Source of the DNA: Rhizophagus irregularis
Lineage: Eukaryota > Glomeromycota > Glomeromycetes > Glomerales > Glomeraceae
DNA length: 64,000 bases
NCBI RefSeq assembly: GCF_026210795.1
Contig: NC_089456.1
Coordinates: 684,501-748,500 of the forward strand
Direction: 5' to 3'
Made by a program: the position numbers and the translations under genes. This document shows positions 43,801 to 56,113 of the stretch, piece after piece. Position 1 is the stretch's first letter. Each line of letters begins with the position of its first letter. The notes beneath the pieces were generated by a model. That model did not search any database, had not been told where the DNA came from, and saw only the letters and a program-made list of their open reading frames with translations.

Positions 43801-44177
43801 TGGGAAGAGTCCTGATCTGGACTAGATGTACCGGAGTAATTATTTCTTTCTCGCTTTTTTGATATATTCAATTTTATTTCTGTATTTATATATGTATTAT
43901 TAACAGATGATGTTTTTTTCTTTCTTATCATGATGGTATTTTCCTGATTTTTTCTAAAATCTTTTGATCTCGATTCCCACAAACTATCATCATACGTATG
44001 TTTCTCTTGAGTGCGAGAATCAACTTCTGCACCTTTGCAACGAGCACAATTGCAAATATACAAATACTTTTTTTTGGGCTTTATTAAATCAGCCACAAAG
44101 GTTTCAGAGGTTTCAACTTTACGTTTTTTATTACTCTTTATTAATCCAGATACAGAGTTACATTTTTTATTACTCAT
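40802..44177 (-). pseudogene. Tnp2-like CACTA transposase (copy B), decayed
   Basis: Starts MSNKKCNSVSGLIKSNKKRK at 44177 with a Cys cluster CNCARCKGAEVDSRTQ, then a very acidic linker with 20-residue repeats. Core blocks: KVWKNFPFDGSTFF, LLLNLDWFQPFSYTQHRLAL, PGPKEAGLERINHYLAPIVD, KRTAYSEEF, then DYGPIYSFWLFPFERLNGY and LLAYVKWYKPAPSF near 41045, ending FNL and stop at 40802. These are Tnp2/transposase_21 and DUF4218-type landmarks. Several introns are still recognisable (for example just after NGYIG at about 41690). Frames change in places, notably at T6 41560-41565 and A7 42811-42817. As written it is not translatable. Confidence 0.75.
43441..43680. repeat. 60-bp coding minisatellite in transposase B
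   Basis: Four units of exactly 60 bp (20 codons) encode alternating DDVDEGEEN and DDVNNMDEEEN acidic blocks. Units differ by a few bases, so expansion is recent. Confidence 0.9.
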
Positions 44178-44492
44178 TTTTATTAAAATGTATAAAATAT
44201 ATTTTTTATTCTATCACTTTTAATAGTTAGTAATCAAGACGTTCAGAAACGAGCTTTTAATAATTCTTATCATACATAAGAATTGCACAAGAATTTTATG
44301 AGCGCGTTACTTTTACCTCGGTGAGAATTGCGCAAACGCGTTGCTACCTCTGAGCCCTTGATCTGCATCCTGAAATCTCTGAAATCATTATAAATTTGCA
44401 CACAAACAACTTTTCTCGCGTTCTGAAATCTCTACTTTATACGGGATTTTTTTATTTTACAAAATAACAAAAAGATTTTATACTTCGTAACA
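44178..44492. promoter_or_regulatory. Divergent intergenic region of CACTA element B
   Basis: Separates the transposase and accessory starts. Contains GCGCAAACGCGTTGC and two CTGAAATCTCTGAAATC/CTGAAATCTCTAC words. Promoter role from position. Confidence 0.4.
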
Positions 44493-45669
44493 ATGAATAG
44501 TGATAATGTATCATCTAGTGATGAATCATCCTCCTCCTCCTCCTCCTCCTCTTCTTCTTCTTCTTCCTTTTCTAAAAGTTCTTATAACACGATAAAAGCA
44601 AGTATTTGATTATTTTATATATTATTTCTGCTTTTATCCTATTTACATTTATCTATTATTTTACAGAAAGAAGTGTTTATTTGGAGCGACTCCGAGCTAA
44701 AAGACGTATACAGTATTAACTATGAGCTCACATGGGCTGAGCAAAAGATAACATAGTCACCAAGTTGCTTCCACCACTTTACAAACTCGTAAATAAAAAA
44801 TATAAAGTCTCAAATAGTGATTTATTAAAGATGTTATATGGACGTTGGCGATCTCGCCATCGCGTTAGTAATATTAGAAAGCAAGGGGAAGCCCAAATAA
44901 AACGTAACAAAAGAAGAGCAATGAAGAATTCAAGGATGCAGGATGTAAATTATTTAATTAACAGAAGCTATTAAATTTAGTTTTTTTTTTAAATTAATTA
45001 TATTGTGCTTTATAATTAACATTGTTAGAAAAAAAAAAGAAGAACAAACGCGGCCAATTACCTAATACAAAACAAAGATAAGTACATTTGCCGATATCCT
45101 GAAAAGGATCTAGTTCAAATTTTAAAAGATTCAGGCTACCATTCCGAAGAATGGGAGGAAACCGACGAAGATGATGAAGATGATGAAAATGATGAAGAAG
45201 AAGTAGTCACAAAAAAAAATTCGATATATATTTATGAAAGATGGTGGAGATCTCCTGCTGTATGTATATTTTATTATTTTTTATCAAAGTATAAACACTA
45301 ATTTATAGTTTAATTTCTTTATTTAAGCTTCAACGTTTATTACATAATCGTATTGATCCAACGGTAGAGTTATTAAAGAAAAAACCACCAAACTTAAAAT
45401 GTAAAAGAGTTCTAGACAAAACAGAAACAGTTAGTGTGCCACCTGCCGGCGCACCAAGCTGGTGTTTGAATAGAGAAGCACTTGAAAAATTCAACCGTTT
45501 AACCAAAAATATCCCGGTTTATGATTATGATACTGATGAAAGCATCATTCAAGACAACAATGGTGCCGATGATGATGTTGATAATAACGTCGTAAATAAC
45601 AAAAATAACAACAAAAGGAAAAAAAAGAAAAATAAATCTAAATCAAAAAATAAAAAATCAAAAAAATAA
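44493..45669 (+). CDS. Accessory gene of CACTA element B, four exons, one probable frame slip
   Basis: ATG at 44493 gives MNSDNVSSSDE and a long Ser run. Exons follow with GT-AG introns: 44493-44603, 44668-44947, about 45030-45258 and 45329-45669. Blocks: KEVFIWSDSELKDVYSI, LYGRWRSRHRVSNIRKQGEA, KDKYICRYPEKDLVQIL, WEETDEDDEDDENDEEE, PPAGAPSWCLNREALEKFNR and a Lys/Asn-rich C-terminus (KKKKNKSKSKNKKSKK). The frame slips by one base near 44742 (AAAA). The two-gene divergent layout equals that of the Plavaka element and element C. The product is unrecognised; a DNA-binding helper is inferred from the basic end. Confidence 0.6.
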
Positions 45670-46400
45670 ATTTTACAATTATTACACTTTTGCCTAAATA
45701 GGTTTATCGTCAAAAATACTAATCAGACTTTAATAAAAATCAGAATTCAAACATTTTCATTTAATTTTTTTAAAAATTGATTGATTAAATTAAAAATATC
45801 ATGGTTTGATAAAGCTATAGATTACAGTTTATTTTTATTAATAAACAAGTTACAGTATTGATTACTTTATTACAGTAACAATTTAATTACGGATAAGGTA
45901 TTTAATAAGATATCAAAAACTGATTAATAAAATTTTCTATATTAACATACGATAAATTAGATTAATAAGCTAAATACGATAATATTATTTTTTCAAAAAA
46001 ATTAAAATGAAAATATACACAAATTTTTGTTTTTGGTATGTAAGTCAAATTAAATTACTATATGCTTAAATCATAACTCATAACCCAAAGTTGAGGATTA
46101 ACCGGGTACCTTGCTTTAGATTCAGCGACACTTCCCAAGTCAGATGAGGTGCCACAGGTACGCTTTAAGAAAACTCGCTATGATAATAAGGATAAGTATA
46201 TTCGAAAATACCAGATATGAATAAACATAGGATACGATGAATAATCTCAAATAGAAAAATAAAAAATAAAAAAATAAAATAAAATAAAATAAAAATATAA
46301 AAAATAAAATAAAATAAAAAAAATATTTTCAATTAGACAAAGCATCCTCGTTCCTTCCTGGAATTCTCATTTGACTAAATTATTATTGTTTGTAATTTGA
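45670..46400. other. AT-rich stretch, probable right end of element B
   Basis: Contains an (AAAAT)n run at about 46255-46325 and a less AT-rich patch at 46080-46180 (CCGGGTACC ... CAGATGAGGTGCCACAG). No gene recognised. Confidence 0.4.
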
Positions 46401-46645
46401 TCCATTTGAATCCACCATAAATTGCCAGACAGGGCGAACCCTTATTAGACAATTATAGCTTCATCACCAAATGGCTGCGATGTGTTTAATGATATGGCAA
46501 CCTGTTTAATTCATTTTTAAATGAGCAAACGTGGCCATAAAACTCATTAAAAAGGTAGGCTACAGAGTGCAATGCAACCTACCTAACCTAACAAGTAGGT
46601 CTAAGGGTTAGGGAATAAAATACACCCTAAACCCATGCAGTTGGT

Positions 46646-46909
46646 ATGGAAATAAAAGTTTACAAACGGAAGTTTCAGACTGTGCCTGACGACAAAATGG
46701 GTGAGGTGCAATCAGGACTTTTTCCTCTAATCCAGCCCGGAATTATAGAGGCAACATTGTTATCGTACAAAGCACATCGACGAAAACGTCTCTCAAAGAA
46801 ATTAATCAATAAAGAGTATACTTGGGCAATAGCCGATCTTCATCGTCACCCTATAAACTCCAAAAGGACAGGGATCAGCGCAGGCATTTTGGCTTACGTA
46901 TCTCTTTAA
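46646..46909 (+). CDS. Possible small protein, 87 residues
   Basis: ATG at 46646 (MEIKVYKRKFQTVPDDK), ending ISAGILAYVSL. The surrounding 46.4-47.05 kb is less AT-rich than its neighbours. The composition is protein-like (basic centre AHRRKRLSKKLINKEY), but I know no relative and see no introns or partner. It may be a transposon scrap. Confidence 0.25.
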   Translation: MEIKVYKRKFQTVPDDKMGEVQSGLFPLIQPGIIEATLLSYKAHRRKRLSKKLINKEYTWAIADLHRHPINSKRTGISAGILAYVSL

Positions 46910-47924
46910 AGATTAATTAAATTGAAAGATAGGATCCAAATTCAATATGACTGAATCGATTGCCTCCGGTTATCAAACTTCTATCAGAAGTGATCGCTAG
47001 AATCAAAGATACCAATAATCACCCTTATCAGTAACGATCGAACTAAAGATGTTAGAGAAATAAAATCCGTCATTTATATGGAATTAGTTTGTATTACAAT
47101 TTTATTACGATTTGGGTAAAAAAAATATCTCCTTAAAATTTATTTTTTTTCAGGTATCCTGGCTATATGGAAAGATTCCTAATATGGTAATAGTACAATA
47201 CACCTTATACGCCATTTTGCAAATTCAGTGTAATAGTTTACAAAGAAAAAAAGGGGAACGTATTTATTTTTTTGCCATGAGAAATTTAATTACAATAAGT
47301 GGATTTCAGAAAATCGCGGTAATTTGAATAATTTGTATATGCTTTTGATAACGGGTTTGAAGTTTAGGTATTCTCTGGCCGCACTATTGTATTACTATGA
47401 TCACTGAGAGTTGGCTTATATAATAATCTTATCATTCAATATTTCCTAAAAAAGTAAATAAACATCATCTATTTATAAGTATTCATGATTTGGAAAAACT
47501 CCGTATGAAGTTGTGAAGATAAATGATACTTGGATCAAGCACTCCATAGCAATTATCTTTTTTCGTACACTGTATTACATTTTTACAAAGTACAAAGCAT
47601 ACAAAGCCAATACCAAATAGACAGAAATCAGTAGCTGTTTTCTATACTTACGATAATATTAAATAAACACACAAATTTTTTTAAAGATCGTACAAATATC
47701 GGTGACCGATATATATTAGATAACGGATCGGTGACTAATAGTTTGGATATCGGACACTTGGTAATTTACATTTTTTTAACCATATTTGAAATTTGCGCAT
47801 TATGTGACAAATCGGGTACCCGATATGTTGTTAATATGTAAAAATGCCCGATATGTACCTAATTAGTCACCGATATATAGGTACCCGATATGTGTGAGAT
47901 AGATCGTTTTTTGACCTGTGTTGA
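46910..47924. other. Non-coding; ends in ATCGGGTAC-type repeat
   Basis: Short frames only. 47690-47915 repeats ATCGGTGACCGATATATA, AAATCGGGTACCCGATATG and similar foldback words related to the CACTGG MITE interior. Confidence 0.45.
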
Positions 47925-48770
47925 TTTTACATGTAAAAATGCTGAAACTGATAGTTTTGGCGTTTATTTTTTGATTTTACATGTAAAAATGCCGAAACTA
48001 ATAGTTTCAGCATTTATTTTTCGATTTTACATGTAAAAGCGCCAGAATAATTAGTTCTAGCATTTTTCCTTTTTGATTTTACATGTAAAAATGCCGAAAG
48101 TCCGAAACTGATAGTTTTGGCATTTATTTTTCGATTTTACATGTAAAAGTGCCGGAATCATTAGTTCCAGCATTTTTCCTTTTTGATTTTATTGATTTTA
48201 CATGTAAAAATGCCAAAACTGATAGTTTCAGCATTTTTTTTTAATTGTACATGTAAAAACGCCAGAATCATTAGTTCCGGCAGTTTTCCTTTTTGATTTT
48301 ACATATAAAAATGCTAAAACTGATAGTTTTGGTATTTATTTTTTGATTTTACATGTAAAAGCGCCGGAATAATTAGTTCCGGCATTTTTCCTTTTTGATT
48401 TTACATGTAAAAATGCCAAAACTGATAGTTTCGGCATTTAAAAATGCCGGAATCATTAGTTCCGGCATTTTTCCTTTTGATTTTACATGTAAAACCGCCG
48501 AAACTGATAGTTTCGGCATTTTTTTTCGATTTTACATGTAAAACCGCCGGAATCATTAGTTCCAGCATTTTTCTTTTGATTTTACATGTAAAAACGCCAA
48601 AACTGATAGTTTCGGTGTTTATTTTTCGATTTTACATGTAAAGCACCGGAATAATTAGTTCCAGCATTTTTCCTTTTTGATTTTACATGTAAAAGCGCTG
48701 GAATAATTAGTTCTAGCATTTTTCCTTTTTGATTTTACATGTAAAAACGCCGAAACTTGATAAAAGAATT
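47925..48770. repeat. Hairpin satellite with alternating units
   Basis: About 16 units of roughly 50 bp. Each begins GATTTTACATGTAAAA (itself a TTTTACATGTAAAA palindrome) followed by a hairpin. Type A hairpins read GCCGAAACTGATAGTTTCGGC; type B read GCCGGAATAATTAGTTCCGGC. A and B largely alternate, separated by TTTATTTTTC or TTTTTCCTTTTT. Substitutions often keep the hairpin paired. One isolated unit is at 34655-34715. Confidence 0.9.
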
Positions 48771-50557
48771 AATAAATTGGAATGTTAGTTAATATTCTGG
48801 TAGATTTTTTTTAAAGAAAAAGTGTTTTGATAAAAAAAATTAATAAATCAGAACGTTAACAAACGTTCTGACAAATTTTAATAAAAATTCAAAATAAAAA
48901 AAATGGAATGTCAAAAAACTTTCTGTTTTATTTAAAAAGTAAAATAAAGAAAAAAATAAGTTAAAGATTGGTTTAACTTTTAAAGATTGGCTTTAACTTC
49001 ATCTAAAAGAAGGTAATCTGAAGCTAAAACCATTATATTCAATACAGCATGTATTGTCGTGTCATGTTTTGATCAGGCAATATTATTAATCAGCCAATAT
49101 TATAGTTAAAAAAAGTTAAACTTAAATACCAATTGATCAAATATAAAACAATCAGTAAATTTAAATTATACGATAGTTATCAATCGGATAATAACTTTAT
49201 TGATACCTGATTGAAGTATACACCAATTTCTAATTATCAAATAAATCAGGTAACTGATCAAAAAAAAGTTACTAATTGGTAAATACCCGATTGGTCAGCA
49301 TTTTACTTGTGCTATTTACAGTAAAGAAGTTATAAAATAATATAAATTATAATATTTACTATCAAATATTTAATGTTACATAGAAAAAATCTAAATGCTA
49401 GTAGTTTTTATAAAATCTTATTAAGTTCCAACCTGCTCATATAAGTTTTATTCATAAACCATAACAAAAATAAAAAAAAAATGAAAGAAAACAAAAATTT
49501 TATATAATAAAAGTAAACAAAATATAAAAAAATAAAAGAAATTAAAATGTCAAATTTTACAAAGTTTTTGCAAACCTGTTATATTAGAAGTCTTGTTATG
49601 ATTTTTTATTCTTTTTGATATACAGTCCCCTTCGATATAACGAATCTTACGTTTCAGCTGATTAGGCCTTTGTTACAAGCAACTTCGTTAATATTATAAC
49701 GAATTATTCAGTATAGATATGTCAGTCATACAGATCATATAACTTGTCAATCTGATTTACCGATTATTCAATTACTAACATTTTTTTTATTTGTGAACTT
49801 CCCAGACTTTGAAATGGATGCCCAGTAAGAAAATTCGCATACTGAAAATATACTGAAAATATACTGAAAATATACTGAATTTTAAGAATATTTAACTATA
49901 TAATCATGTATATTATAAGTATAAATTAAATATAATTTTAGCATATTTTATGTAAGATATTTATATCCATAAATAATGCTTAAATTATGTTTAAATATAC
50001 TGTATTTAATATGTAAAAAGCTCATAAAACACCCTTAAATTTTGCCTCTTTAAGTATATTTTCAGTGCAAATTTTATGTCATTAATTTCTACTTAATTTC
50101 AGGATAATTTTATTTCGTGTTATTATATATATTTAAGTATATTTAAAGCCCATTTTCAGTGTATTATAAATATGATTCAATTGTATTTTGCATATATTTT
50201 AATAATATTTCAATTAGAAATAACATATATTTTTAGTAGTTTTAAAGGTCAATTTAGTTCAAATAAAATAATATTTTATGTATCTTTTAATTAAAAATAG
50301 CATACATTTTTACTTGCATTAAAGATTATTTTAATTACATTTTTACATTTGATAATAATGATATTTTTAGTATATAAATACAATATCGATATGGTTTGAT
50401 TATATTTCAATAATAATTCGTGTACATTTTAAAGGCTATGCTAATAACCAATGATACAAATAATTTCTATAGTAAAGTAAAATGTTTTAAATAAAGAATA
50501 AAATAAATAAAGAAAAGAAGATACAGTTAGGAAAACTTATTTTTCATACCCATTACA
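48771..50557. other. AT-rich stretch with a pogo-like end
   Basis: At 49621 TACAGTCCCCTTCGATATAA, followed by CGAATC, has the look of a pogo/Tigger terminal repeat after a TA target; the partner end was not found. 49842-49880 has ATATACTGAAA three times. No gene. Confidence 0.4.
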
Positions 50558-51075
50558 CAATAACTCGAGACCCATTTAATTTAATGTACTTATTAAAGAG
50601 GGGAAAAAGTTATATTAGTAATTTAGTTATTTAATTTTAAATCCAATACAATAAAGTTTGATGCATACCTGTTTAATAAACATAATTTTTAAGTAAAAAA
50701 TACTTATACACGTCTACAATTAACACCTCGACACGGACCTATTTAATTTAATGTACTTGTTAAAGAGGGGAAAAAGTTATATTAGTAATTTAGTTATTTA
50801 ATTTTAAATCCAATACAATAAAGTTTGATGCATACCTGTTTAATAAACATAATTTTTAAGTAAAAAATACTTATACACGTCTACAATTAACACCTCGACA
50901 CGGACCTATTTAATTTAATGTACTTGTTAAAGAGGGAAAAAAGGTATATTAGTAATTTAATTATTTAATTTTAAATCCAATACAATAAAGTTTGATGCAT
51001 ACCTGTTAATAAACATAATTTTTAAGTAAAAAAATACTTATACACGTCTACACTCTACAGTTAACACCTGACACG
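50558..51075. repeat. Three tandem copies of a 167-bp unit
   Basis: TAATTTAATGTACTTGTTAA (first copy ATTA) recurs at 50577, 50744 and 50911. Each copy contains AAGTTTGATGCATACCTGTT and ends CTTATACACGTCTACA. Near-identical copies point to recent expansion. Confidence 0.92.
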
Positions 51076-51607
51076 GCTACATTAAAATAGAAAAAATAAA
51101 AGAATCAGTTAATATTAATTTCGACAGTAACTAACTATTGGATAATTGATATTGTGGTGGAAAATTTATGTATTCATACCGTCTTTCCCTGTAATATAGT
51201 CAGCTTCTCTTCTAAGTAGGGTTAATTAAAACTTTCTAATTCCAGAAATTCAAGGTTTTGTATCTTGTATCCTTTATTCCTGGTAAAATATTTTTCGTCA
51301 GTAAGTTTATAAATAATATAGACTTATTACCAGAATAACATAGACTTGTTACCAATATTTTATCAGAAAAGAGAAAAGGTAAAATAAAAAAACAGTGAAA
51401 TGTTTTGCTTATAATAGCTATTTCATCTATTTCATCATCGCTTATCCGTGTTTAACTATTTTTAGATACAAATAAAGTTAATGGGATAATCTTATTCGTG
51501 TTTAGCTATTTTTAGAAATTAATCAATATACAACAAATATTCTTAATTATCGGGTTTTTTACTAGAACATAAAAAGTTTTATTATAAGTGCGAACTGCTG
51601 CAAGAAA
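51076..51607. other. AT-rich stretch, probable left end of element C
   Basis: No gene seen. No inverted match to the right side of element C could be found by eye. Confidence 0.35.
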
Positions 51608-54600
51608 TCAATGCCCAATATTTTCCCAATTAGAGTCATCAAATGCATTTTCTTTATCAATTATATAATATCTATTATCTATTTTAGCAAAACCTATACA
51701 ATGATCTAAACATCTTACATCGATAAATTCTTTTGATCTGAATTGAGTAAAATGTTTACATCCATATTCATCTTCTACAATTTTTGATGTTAATTGTACA
51801 TAGGCTAACATGTAAACCTGATGGTTTAATTCATGGACAAGATAATAATTTACGATTCCATATATATCTACAATAACGAGTTGAGGAGGCGCATTGGGTC
51901 TGTGGGCAAGTTTATCTATTGTGCGTCTTATCTAAAATATTTATAAATAAAATATAAAATCAAAATTAAATCAAAATTATATCAAAAAAATAGCAATGAT
52001 AGTAATCAAAGATTATAAATTTTACCTGAGCACAATAATTATTTCTTGCAATTTTATTATTTCTTTTTATACAACAGCTACTAATATATTGTCCATCTGA
52101 AGTTCTTAATCTTCCATATCTTACACCATAATTATTAACCTCCTAAAAAACGAAATTATTTTGTTATTGTAATGATGAATTTAAAATTAAATAAAATAAA
52201 GCTTTATATTACCATTTCTAAATCATTACGATTTATATTGCTTGATCCTTCGTAAAATTTAATCAGATGTTTGTGTTCTTGGCTTAGCAGAGAATATTGA
52301 GTAGAAGGGGAATAAAATTCTTCGTCATACCCTTCAGTACTAAAGACCCGTTCCTTACTCCATTGTTTTAGCGGTTTTTCTTTGAAAATAGCTTTTGAGA
52401 TAGAAAAAAATGGTAACATATAAAATTGCTGTAACAAAGTAAGCATATTTGCAAGGTTGCTATATGGCTTGATCTTTGATTTAATGAGTGGTTGTAATAT
52501 ACCACACACCCTTTCCATAGGAAACTGCCAATGGGTCCAACTAGGGCCACAATATTTAATAGAATCTGCTACATGTAAGAGGTAATGGAAACTTATCTTA
52601 CATGCTGCTAAACGTTGGCCATTGTTCTGATAATACTCTCTAAAATAATTAATCATTATTTTAATTATTATACAATTATAAATTATAAGACAGAAATCAT
52701 TACCTTTCATAATAATCTGAAAATTTTTTAAGCAAAATTTGTACATCATCAATTTGTTCTTCAGATATTTCAGGTTCTAAACAAAGCTTTACAGCCTTCA
52801 CAAAGTTTGCCCATCCTTGAAGATGCCTATTATGTAACGAAAAGTAAAATTTACTTTTTGATTAGTTAAAAAAATTTAAAAATGTATTAATTTAACTTTT
52901 TACTTTTTATTAAAATACCTTTTATCCAGATACACCTTTAGTAATGGTAATGAAAATAAAATTATCCAATTTCTCCATTCTACCGCTTTGTAACCATTAT
53001 GATATTTAAATATGTCACGTGGAGGGCGACCAATTTCAATAGGCATATCTTTTTTTACTTTTTCCATTTGTATGCCAATACTTTCCCACTGTGATTTTGA
53101 TAACTCATAATCACTAGACAATAATAGATTGTTATAAAAAAATTTTCCACTCCAATGTGCATACATTGACGGTGCCACATTCTCGAAGAATAAATGCATT
53201 ATATCTGTTGGGAAAGACCATGGAAATAATAATGTTTGTAATTTTAACAATTCACTGGACCCTTTAATTCCTGTATAGTAAAGTAATAATAATTAATACA
53301 GAGATGTAAGTATACTTTTACTTTTTTCTCAAGAAAATCATACCTGTTTCTCTGATCATTTCATCTTTTCGATCTTTATTCGTTTCTTCTTCAATTAATT
53401 TTCCCATATTGATCGTGTCATCATGATTTCTTATATTGCAAAGAGCAGATGATGGATAGTATATGTGTTTATTTGATGGGTGACAAGTCCCTTTTATCAT
53501 ACAAAAACGACAACCTTTATACGAATTGTGTCCAGAGAGGTTTAAGCTTTTGCTTAACGCTGGAACATCCCCCGTCCATGTTAATAAATGTGCGCGTAAA
53601 ATAAAAGGTTCATTTGTTCGTCCATCTATACATTGAACTCCTTCTATAATATTTAACAAAATAAAATTTCAATTATAGAAAAAATACATTTTTATTAGAT
53701 ATTAAAATTAGCTATACCTTCGAGTTCTTGTAATTCTTTTATAAGAGGGCATAAAAAAGAATTAAAATTCTTTGGCGAACGGGGACCTGGTATTATCATT
53801 GTTACCAGTAGATTTTCTTTTTTTACACGAATAGAAGGATGAAGATTATTATTTATTAATAAGATGACCCAACAATCATCGGTTCGTTGTTCAAAGATCT
53901 GATATCCATCACATGTCCCAGATAGTGCGATATCCCGTTCATCTTTAAAAAAACCCCTTTGTAATAAATCCTTATATAACCTATTGAAAGAAACATATTT
54001 TAATGGCCTTTTTTTTAAAAAAAAATTTACTTTAGTAATTAAATTATACTCACAATCCATCAAAGATATCAGCATATATTTCCTCCTCTCCTTTGTTTTG
54101 GGAATAATTACTTCTATATTGTAATTCTTCGGCTCTTTCTTTATTCTTGTATTGAATTATTAGGCGTTCTTTTACCGAAAAAAAAATGTTGTATTTACAG
54201 GTTTGCCATTATCATCAAATCTGTTTTCACCACAAATAGGGCAACTGGCTAAATTTTCATATGATGATGTAAATGCAATACAACTGTTTTTGCAAGTATC
54301 GTATCTATGAGGTTCAAAAGGAACTATGCTATTGATTTTTTTTCAACTTATAGATTGTTAAATTAGAATTAACATTATCAAGTATTTTGTTGAATGCGAT
54401 GTCAGATATTGAATGGAGTACTTTTGTATGTAAAAGACGTAAACCTTGAATCAATTCATCTAAAATAAATAAATATTATTATTCTATCAAAATTAAAATC
54501 AATAAACATAGTATTAACTGTACCATCGTTTATGTTTGTCATTTCAGATTCCTCAAATTCTTTATCATCATCTGTTAATTCATCATTCTCTTCAGAAATA

Positions 54601-55207
54601 TATGCACTTGTTTGTGAACAATCACTTTCAGTTTCTATGTCTCCTTTATCATCTTCTTCATCACAATCTTTATTATCAAGACTTTGCCTATCACTATTCT
54701 TATCGTAATCTTCGTTATTAGGAATTGGATTACCATTATTATAATCTTCGTTGTCAAGAAATGGCTCATCGCTATCGTCATCATCATAATCTTCTGATCT
54801 GCAATTAACATGATTTTGATGATTATTAAAGTATTATTATAACAATAATGTTTAATAAAAGTAAAATTTACTTTTTTTATAAAACAATTAATTAATTACC
54901 TTTTTGGTATGTCTTTTAAAATTACAGGAACATGATCGTTATTTGAAACATTGCTTTCTGAACTTGTATCTGATTTATCCGATTCATCGTCTTCGAACTT
55001 TCTTTTTTCAGCTGCGTTACAACTTGAAATTGATTCACTATCGCTTTTTGTTTCTGATCCGCTTTCTGCTTCAGATTCATTAATTTTTTCAATATTTGCT
55101 TTTTCTCTTTTTTGATGTTTTTTAAAAGTTTTTCTAGTAGACAACCACTTTCCGTTACCATCTTTAGAATTTATTTTACAAATACGACAAGAACAAAGAA
55201 ATGGCAT
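51608..55207 (-). CDS. Tnp2-like CACTA transposase (copy C), many exons
   Basis: Starts MPFLCSCRICKINSKDGNGK at 55207 (Cys cluster), then a Ser/Glu/Asp-rich region and an acidic exon near 54800-54526. GLRLLHTKVLHSISD follows, then a zinc-binding-looking YDTCKNSCIAF ... CPICG near 54290-54230. DIFDGL, then GTCDGYQIFEQR and TMIIPGPRSPKNFNSFLCPL lie near 53780. LLTWTGDVPALSKS ... GHNSYKGCRFC is near 53600-53510. The block WSFPTDIMHLFFENVAPSMY is near 53215, SIKYCGPSWTHWQFPMERV near 52580-52510, and a last domain with HCIGFAKIDNRYYII ends at 51608. Introns are GT-AG. Two frame slips sit in homopolymers, A9 54178-54186 and T8 54336-54343. Otherwise the gene looks well preserved. DDE transposase, nuclear. 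Confidence 0.78.
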
Positions 55208-55380
55208 TTTGAAACGTGATAGAATTTATGTAACGATCTATTTTTATAAACAATCACATAGTTTGTATTACATGATTGTATTAAATTTACGCATTAAAGT
55301 TAGAGGTTGTGTTACAAGATTGTGTATCGTTATTAGAGATGATATAATAATGACAATATTCGTAATAATTATACTGATTG

Positions 55381-55530
55381 TATTATGAGCAATGGTTCAC
55401 ACAAAGCCATACTAATTGTTCAAAGCCTATTATGAGCAACGGTTCATATAAAAGCCATAATAATTGTTCAAAGCCTATTATGAGCAACGGTTCATACAAA
55501 GCCATACTAATTGTATTAAGAGATTGTGTT
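55381..55530. repeat. Tandem repeat of about 48 bp, three copies plus a partial
   Basis: TATTATGAGCAA(T/C)GGTTCA(C/T) begins each copy, followed by AAAGCCAT(A/A)(C/A)TAATTGTTCAAAGCC. The last copy degenerates after TTATGAGCAACG. Confidence 0.85.
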
Positions 55531-55711
55531 ATGAGCAACGCTCGTACTGATGACCGATAAATTGAATCATTATATTTTATGTATTATTATCAATGAAGTT
55601 AATTTAACCGTGTTAATACTGACAAGAATGTAGTCCTAATACTTGTAATAATCTTTCATTAATAATTTCATAATATAATTTTCATGATATTTTTTTCTTT
55701 ATGACACCAAC

Positions 55712-55871
55712 ACTACAGTGAAATGCAAAAGTTATATTTAAAGGTAACTCCCTCTCACCAATTGTTCGCAAGGCTCTCAATCAGTCAGAACCTAAAATAA
55801 AGTTATATCGGTTATTAGACATGTTTGATACTGGTCTCCTTAGTGTCCTCGAGCTGGGCTTTGATGCATAA
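55712..55871 (+). pseudogene. Coding-like scrap without a start
   Basis: About 50 codons are open: KVIFKGNSLSPIVRKALNQS and LYRLLDMFDTGLLSVLELGF, ending TAA at about 55869. Less AT-rich than its surroundings. No family recognised; probably a captured exon. Confidence 0.3.
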
Positions 55872-56113
55872 ACGAGTCGTAATATATTATTCACAGGGGT
55901 AATGAGTCAGTTTTTGGAGAGGCACTTTGTCAGACCATCAGGACAGAAAATCAGAAAATGGTGTCGAACAACTATAAATGGTATTTCGCGATCAATAAAA
56001 AATAAAAATAAACAACGCGTCAGTCGCGTCACGTTTAAGTATAAAGTATAAATACATGCTATCTTTAGTGATTCTTCATTTCTTTACGCATTTTTTTAAA
56101 AAAATTTAAGAAA

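Larger units (their letters stand above)
55208..56113. promoter_or_regulatory. Divergent intergenic region of CACTA element C
   Basis: Between the transposase and accessory starts. It holds a 48-bp tandem repeat (55381-55530), a coding-like scrap (55712-55871) and, close to the accessory start, ACGCGTCAGTCGCGTCACG at about 56016-56034, a likely regulatory palindrome-like site. Confidence 0.45.

Noticed and set aside
46590-46640. TTAGGG-like words (AAGGGTTAGGGAA, CACCCTAAACCC) as an internal telomere
   Set aside because: Only isolated single motifs, not an array.
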